Positions 59,919-64,000 of a DNA stretch of 64,000 bases are shown piece by piece. The notes below the pieces were generated by a model, which saw only the letters and a program-made list of their open reading frames with translations, made no database searches and had not been told where the DNA came from. Within the stretch, counting starts at the first letter, position 1. Each line of letters starts with the position of its first letter. The stretch lies in the NCBI GenBank assembly GCA_020634565.1, contig JACKBN010000005.1, positions 186,001 to 250,000 on the forward strand, in the 5' to 3' direction. Source of the DNA: Ardenticatenaceae bacterium (GTDB lineage: Bacteria; Chloroflexota; Anaerolineae; Promineifilales; Promineifilaceae). A program made the position numbers and the translations under genes.

Positions 59919-60405
59919 CTGCTTCCTTTGCCGGAGGCTGCTCCGGCGCTTCAATTTCTTGGCCCGCCGTCACGTCGTCGGGCTGTGAGCGGCGCACGGT
60001 CAGGTTGGCAATGGGGTCCACCTGAGCCAGGCGATACTCGATGATTTGTTCCGGAGGGAGCATGGCAAAGGGCTGCAAAACGGGCAAGCCCCAGGCCAAC
60101 CGCGCCTTGTCACATTCCGGGCTGGGCAAGCCATCTTCCCAGGCTACCCGAAACTCCTGGCAAGGAGACGGCCGTTCCGCATAAATGGTACAGTGCACGC
60201 AGGAGCCAATCTGCCCCTCCAACGCCACACAGCGGGGCGATTTGCCGTTGGTGCCTGCCATCACCCGCCGGAGATCGTTTAATTTTTCTGTTAACGCAAT
60301 GGGCACCGTTCCTTCAACCGCTGGATCCGCTTCTGCCCAATAAAATGAAACTCGATAATACGCACAACATGCACCGCAACGCAGACAAACATGCTCCGCA
60401 CTCAT
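59890..60405 (-). CDS. YkgJ family cysteine-cluster protein
   Basis: This 171-residue protein starts with the cluster CLRCGACC at residues 7-14 and carries further cysteines in GSCVHCTIYAERPSPCQEF, the usual YkgJ pattern. Such proteins are thought to bind zinc or an iron-sulfur cluster. The C-terminal 40 residues are acidic and Pro-rich. Its last codons overlap the start of the NTF2-like gene. It lies downstream of the iron-sulfur subunit, after a 141-bp repeat region. Confidence 0.8.
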   Translation of the reverse strand: MSAEHVCLRCGACCAYYRVSFYWAEADPAVEGTVPIALTEKLNDLRRVMAGTNGKSPRCVALEGQIGSCVHCTIYAERPSPCQEFRVAWEDGLPSPECDKARLAWGLPVLQPFAMLPPEQIIEYRLAQVDPIANLTVRRSQPDDVTAGQEIEAPEQPPAKEADAGESTTYT

Positions 60406-60473
60406 AGATTTTTACGCTTATAGACGACTCCTTTGCATACACAAAAATCTCTAACCTACTACTTTTTTTAATT

Positions 60474-60543
60474 GGACACAGATAAACGCAGATTGACACT
60501 GATTTTGGTTTTATCTGTGTAAATCAGTGTTTATCTGTGTCCC
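60474..60543. repeat. ATCTGTGT-family inverted repeat
   Basis: GGACACAGATAAAC on the left pairs with GTTTATCTGTGTCC on the right over 14 bp, with imperfect inner arms (GCAGATTGACACTGATT, AAATCAGTG). It lies 3 bp past the stop of the iron-sulfur subunit gene. Confidence 0.7.
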
Positions 60544-60546
60544 ATT

Positions 60547-61251
60547 TTATGACTTGCCCTTCCGCTTCTTCCCCCGCCCACCACGCGTTTGTTGGAAAAT
60601 CGAATCCGGATCCACGCCCTGCTCCAGCAGCGCCTGCCGCTTCGGTTTGAGCGCGCCCGTTGGGCACACACCCACGCACTGCCCGCAAAAAACGCAGGTC
60701 GTGTCCATCATGCCGTTGCCGTTGAAGGTGCCAATTTGCGTGTCGTACCCCCGACCGTCAAAGCTGAGGGCAAAGGCAAACTGGGCATCCTCGGCACAAA
60801 CCTGCACGCAGCGCCAGCAGTTAATGCACTGGTTATAATCCCGCAAGTAAAACGGATTGTCATCGTAAACCGGTGCGGTACGCGGCTCGGCATCTTCAAA
60901 GCGAAGCGGGTCCGCATCGTAGCTGTCCAGCAGGTCGAGGATATGGGGCGATTCATCCAGATTCACCGTAGCGGCTAGCATCTCCAAAATAGTGCGCCGC
61001 CCGCGCTGCACCTTCTCCGAATTGGTGACGATTTCCATGCCGTCGGCACAGGCCGTGACGCAAGCGGCCAACTGCACCCGCTGCCCGGCGTCCACCGAGC
61101 AAATGCGGCACAGCCCGTTCGCCGTCAGGTGTGGATGGTAGCAGATCACCGGAATTTCAATCCCAGCCTGCGCAGCGGCATCTAAAATAGTCGTCCCTTT
61201 GGCGACTTTTACTTCCTGGCCATCAATTGTCAGCGTTACGGTGTCACTCAT
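60547..61251 (-). CDS. Formate dehydrogenase iron-sulfur subunit, [2Fe-2S] plus two [4Fe-4S]
   Basis: This 234-residue protein resembles the N-terminal part of NuoG and HoxU. A ferredoxin [2Fe-2S] domain (residues 1-80; CYHPHLTANGLCRIC, then ACVTAC) is followed by a linker of about 60 residues. Two [4Fe-4S] motifs come next (CINCWRCVQVC near 145 and CVFCGQCVGVCPTGA near 190). A basic tail (GGRGKKRKGK) ends it. It would pass electrons from formate dehydrogenase to a partner such as NAD or quinone. ATG 61251 follows GGAGAA. It lies between the Sec-type and Cys-type catalytic genes and could serve either. Confidence 0.85.
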   Translation of the reverse strand: MSDTVTLTIDGQEVKVAKGTTILDAAAQAGIEIPVICYHPHLTANGLCRICSVDAGQRVQLAACVTACADGMEIVTNSEKVQRGRRTILEMLAATVNLDESPHILDLLDSYDADPLRFEDAEPRTAPVYDDNPFYLRDYNQCINCWRCVQVCAEDAQFAFALSFDGRGYDTQIGTFNGNGMMDTTCVFCGQCVGVCPTGALKPKRQALLEQGVDPDSIFQQTRGGRGKKRKGKS

Positions 61252-61271
61252 ACTTTTCTCCGTGAAACTCT

Positions 61272-61637
61272 TTAAGATGCTCCTAACAAGGCGAAAATAA
61301 CGATAGCCGCCAATATCATATAAACTACACCACCAGCCAAACAACCTGGAACTGCTCCAAATTGCCACTCATCACTCGCCTTAAACCCCTCAAAGCCAAA
61401 TCGGCTCAAAACCTTGTTAGTAATCCAGCCAAAAATAAACAAAATAGCGATGGGTACCCCAATAGACAAAATCCAGTTAAAGAAAATACCGCCAAAGGTA
61501 GAAGTTTCGACTGAAGGATCAAAGCGTTCCAAAAAAGGCTGCGAAAGATTACAGGCCGCCAAAACCACGATGCCAGCCAGGAAACCTTTCACAAACGGCC
61601 GATTTATCCAGCGTTGTTTCGTCTCAGAATTTTCCAT
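61272..61637 (-). CDS. Small membrane protein, unknown
   Basis: This 121-residue protein has three hydrophobic segments (about 15-33, 48-70, 95-118) and short acidic and basic ends. No family is recognised. It lies between the selenocysteine formate dehydrogenase and the iron-sulfur subunit, in the same direction, with a 57-bp gap holding a strong hairpin. A role as membrane anchor for the dehydrogenase is possible but has no sequence support beyond position. Confidence 0.6.
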   Translation of the reverse strand: MENSETKQRWINRPFVKGFLAGIVVLAACNLSQPFLERFDPSVETSTFGGIFFNWILSIGVPIAILFIFGWITNKVLSRFGFEGFKASDEWQFGAVPGCLAGGVVYMILAAIVIFALLGAS

Positions 61638-61657
61638 TGTTGAATCGTTTTGTTCTA

Positions 61658-61689
61658 AGCGGGGGCCAGTTGGGGAACCAGCCCCCGCT
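61658..61689. terminator. Hairpin after selenocysteine formate dehydrogenase
   Basis: AGCGGGGGC (61658-61666) pairs with GCCCCCGCT (61681-61689), and the inner CAGTT/GAACC bases extend the stem. It starts 6 bp after the stop on the minus strand. There is no T-run, so strength as a terminator is uncertain. Confidence 0.5.
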
Positions 61690-61694
61690 CGAAG

Positions 61695-64000
61695 TTAAGG
61701 TGTTTGTTCTTGGATCGCGCGTTTTTGCAACAGTTTAGCACGCGGATTTTCGATGCGAACGGCCGTTACCTTATATTCAGGTATCTTGGCCACCGGATCA
61801 AGCGCAAAATCTTGCGTCAGCATGTTGGCCGGTGCTTCGCGCCAGTGAAACGCCAGGAAGATCGTCCCCGGCGGCACATCCTTGCTAATTTGCGCCTTGG
61901 TGCGGATTTCCCCGCGACGGCTCTTAATCACCACCGCCTGATTATCCTCCAGCTGAATTGCCGCCGCATCCACCGCGTTGATTTCCACGTAGCCGCGCGG
62001 TTCCACCCAATCCAGCGGACCGCTGCGCCGCGTCTGCGTGCCGGTGTGGTAATGATACAACACCCGGCCCGTCGTCAAAATCAGCGGGTATTCCTCGTCG
62101 GTTTGCTCCGCCGGGTCTTTGGCGTCGATAGCGTGGAATTTGCCCAACCCGCGTGAAAAGCCTTTGGTGTGCAAAATCTCCGTGCCCGGATGATCCACCG
62201 TGGGGCACGGCCATTGCAGACCAAACTCAGCCAGTCGATCATAACGCATCCCTGCGTAAATCGGCGTCACTTCGGTCAATTCAGCAAAGATTTCAGCCGA
62301 ATTGCGATACTGCCAATAATTCGGGTCGTCCCGCTCGACACCCATCGCGGCATCAAAGTGGGCCGCGATTTCCGCCGTGATCTTCCAATCCGGCCACGCC
62401 TCGCCCGGCGCAGGCAGCACAGGTTGCAGCAGTTGCACCCGCCGTTCCGTGTTGGTAAACGTGCCATCTTTTTCCATCGAAGACATCGCTGGCAGCAGCA
62501 GGTGGGCCAACTGTCCCGTCTCGTTCAGGAAAATGTCTTGCACCACCAAAAAGTCCAGCTTGCGAATGGCCGCTTCCACGTGCGTCGTGTTCGGGTCAGA
62601 CATCATCGGGTTTTCGCCCATGACGTACATCGCGTGCACTTTGCCGTCATGCACCGCTCGCATTGCCTCCACGATGGTCAGCCCCACTTCACCGGGCAGC
62701 GAATCCACACGCCACGATTTGGCAATCGCCGCCCGCTTCTCGTCATCGGTGACGGCCTGGTAGCCGGGGTAGACGTTCACCAGACAGCCCAGGTCGCACG
62801 CACCCTGCACGTTGGCCTGACCCCGCAGCGGATTTACGCCGGTGGATGGTTTGCCCACCTGCCCGCACAGCATCGCCAAGTTGGCCAGGGTCATCACCAT
62901 GTCGGTGCCGTTGCTGCGCTGGGTGATGCCCATCGCATACAAAATGGTGCTGTGGCCGCGGGTATCGTTGTGGATGGAACGGCCGTCTACCCGTTCACCA
63001 TTCGCATAAATCCGCGCTGCTTCTTCAATTTTCTCGACAGGCACGCCCGATTTCAACGACGCCATCTCCGGCGTGTACGCCTTCACCACCTCGCGGAATT
63101 CCTCATACCCTTCCGTGCGCGCCGCGATAAACTGCTCATCAGCCCACCCTTCACGAATGATGATGTGCATAATCGCCAGGAAGATGTAAATATCTGAACC
63201 CGGCTTAATTTGCAGGAACAGCGTCGCATTTTCCACCAGCGGAATGCGCCGCGGATCGACAATGATGACGTTGGCGCCCCGTTTGGCCGCCCGCACCACC
63301 TCATAACTGATGACCGGGTGCGATTCGGCCGTATTTGAACCAGTAATAAAAATACAATCCGCATCGCGAATTTCAGCGATTGAATTGGTCATTGCCCCAC
63401 TTCCGAAGGCCTTCACGAGGCCTGCAACGGTTGAGCTGTGTCAGAGACGGGCGCAATGATCCAGGTTATTGGTGCCTAGCGCCGCCCTCATGAATTTTTG
63501 GAAGATGTAATTATCTTCATTCGTGCAGCGCGCTGAAGAGAGACCCATGAAGGCATCCGGGCCATGTTCTTTGGCCGTTTCAGCAAACTTTTCGCCGACC
63601 AGATTCAGCGCCGTGTCCCAATCAATTGGCACGAAACTGTCTTCTACATTCGGTTTGCGTACCGCCAGCGGCGATTTGTCCGGCAGTTCCCACGGCTCAT
63701 CGGTGATGCCCATTTCGTACGCCAAATCGCGGCGCAGCATCGGGCTTGTCAGCCGATCTTTGTGCGTAGCAAAATCCCAGCCAAAACGACCCTTGGTACA
63801 CAACGTTTCGCCATTCACCGAAGGTCCAGGCGCGCCTTCCGCATACAAAATCTCGCCATTTTTCTGGGCGTAGCTCACCTGGCAACCCACGCCGCAGTAG
63901 CCGCAGGTGGTCTTGGTACGGGTCAGCTCCCACTCGCGCCCCTTACCCTTGCGCGAGACGGGCATCAGCGCCGCTGTGGGGCACATCTGCACACAGGTGC
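61695..64000 (-). CDS. fdhA: Formate dehydrogenase catalytic subunit, selenocysteine type (partial)
   Basis: The gene runs off the right edge, so the N-terminus is missing. The visible part begins inside a ferredoxin-type cluster (TCVQMCPTAAL), then the [4Fe-4S] motif CGYCGVGC with LCTKG, then HCARL, an in-frame TGA at 63443-63441, and HSSTVAGL. The TGA sits exactly where the Cys-type paralogue at 56755-58926 has Cys146 and where E. coli FdhF has selenocysteine. The frame continues cleanly to 61695. Automatic calling would split this into two genes. The N-terminal iron-sulfur part makes it a longer, NuoG-like type than its paralogue. It heads the formate dehydrogenase run on the minus strand. 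Confidence 0.87.
63403..63443 (-). promoter_or_regulatory. SECIS-like hairpin for selenocysteine insertion
   Basis: Just after the in-frame UGA (63443-63441) the message can fold CCG with CGG and AGGCC with GGCCT around a seven-base loop (63403-63430). The stretch GTTGCAGG follows the UGA at the same distance as in the E. coli fdhF SECIS element, as far as I recall that sequence. SelB would bind here. Confidence 0.65.

Larger units (their letters stand above)
985..62986. repeat. Dispersed palindrome ACGGCCGT (HIP1-like), about 115 copies
   Basis: The 8-bp palindrome ACGGCCGT recurs about every 560 bp from 985-992 to 62979-62986; examples are 1340, 4831, 5045, 9215, 12352, 20071, 27541, 33421, 40591, 49530 and 61758 (approximate). 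Base composition predicts one or two copies. Most lie inside genes on either strand, read as Thr-Ala-Val or as Asn/Asp/Tyr-Gly-Arg. Flanks tend to extend the palindrome to AACGGCCGTT. Forms with one terminal base changed number only about 34 in total. The longest stretches without an exact copy are about 16.8-20.1 kb (second ABC operon) and 56.9-59.4 kb (Cys-type formate dehydrogenase). Counts were made by eye. Confidence 0.9.

Noticed and set aside
63441..63443. The in-frame TGA as a nonsense mutation making a pseudogene
   Set aside because: It falls exactly on the catalytic residue known to be selenocysteine in FdhF, the reading frame is otherwise intact, and a hairpin follows. Sequencing error cannot be fully excluded.
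1..64000. tRNA, rRNA, riboswitch and insertion-sequence searches by eye
   Set aside because: I found no cloverleaf with conserved T-loop sequence, no rRNA signature, no known riboswitch core and no transposase. Short or divergent RNAs could still be missed without a covariance-model search.

Overview
The window (64 kb, moderately GC-rich, about 48 protein genes and no recognisable tRNA, rRNA or CRISPR) looks like chromosome of a Chloroflexota bacterium, probably Anaerolineae-like. This is an inference. It rests on lipoprotein solute-binding proteins with acidic Ser/Thr linkers, a Ser/Thr kinase with a long Pro-Thr-Ala linker, several GT39 and PAS-kinase features, and a dense set of inverted repeats between genes. 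No marker gene (16S, ribosomal proteins) is present to confirm it.

Layout. 0.1-6.9 kb (+): a sugar ABC importer (two permeases, binding protein) behind a near-consensus promoter carrying a LacI-type operator, then a membrane-anchored di-haem peroxidase fused to a seven-repeat FG-GAP/UnbV propeller. 6.9-14.0 kb (+): an alpha-galactoside and galactose operon, melA - kinase-like gene - galT - nucleotidyltransferase - galK - galE, so that galactosides would be hydrolysed and passed down the Leloir pathway. 14.1-15.9 kb (+): an epoxide-hydrolase-like protein and an unknown gene. 16.0-19.5 kb (-): a second sugar ABC importer. 19.6-23.8 kb (-): a hybrid sensor kinase and its receiver partner, plus two small membrane proteins. 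23.9-28.5 kb: a drug/metabolite transporter with a His-rich tail, an HTH-citrate synthase fusion and a threonine dehydratase on the minus strand, and a citrate synthase reading away from them. 28.7-31.9 kb (+): a large PAS hybrid kinase. 32.1-43.9 kb (+): an amino-acid cluster (aminotransferase, MocR regulator, racemase, PLP decarboxylase, AzlCD exporter, ThrE-type exporter) mixed with MOSC, PhzF, FMN-binding, GNAT, SpoU and pentapeptide-repeat proteins. 43.9-64 kb (-): Ser/Thr kinase-FGE fusion, an unknown 808-residue protein, a GT39 glycosyltransferase, biotin carboxylase, short-chain acyl-CoA enzymes, and two formate dehydrogenase catalytic subunits, one Cys-type and one selenocysteine-type, with an iron-sulfur electron-transfer subunit.

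The most unusual property is spread over the whole window. The perfect palindrome ACGGCCGT occurs about 115 times by eye count, against one or two expected. It sits mostly inside genes, read as Thr-Ala-Val or Asn/Asp/Tyr-Gly-Arg. This resembles the HIP1 element of cyanobacteria in behaviour, not in sequence. A second genome-scale property is the set of intergenic inverted repeats that fall into several families with near-perfect 10-20 bp arms. One palindromic repeat has apparently been inserted in frame into galT.

Other points: the second formate dehydrogenase carries an in-frame UGA at the catalytic position with a SECIS-like hairpin just after it; an aminoglycoside-phosphotransferase-like kinase of unknown substrate lies inside the gal operon; and three direct repeats spaced about two helical turns apart precede an aminotransferase gene next to a MocR regulator.
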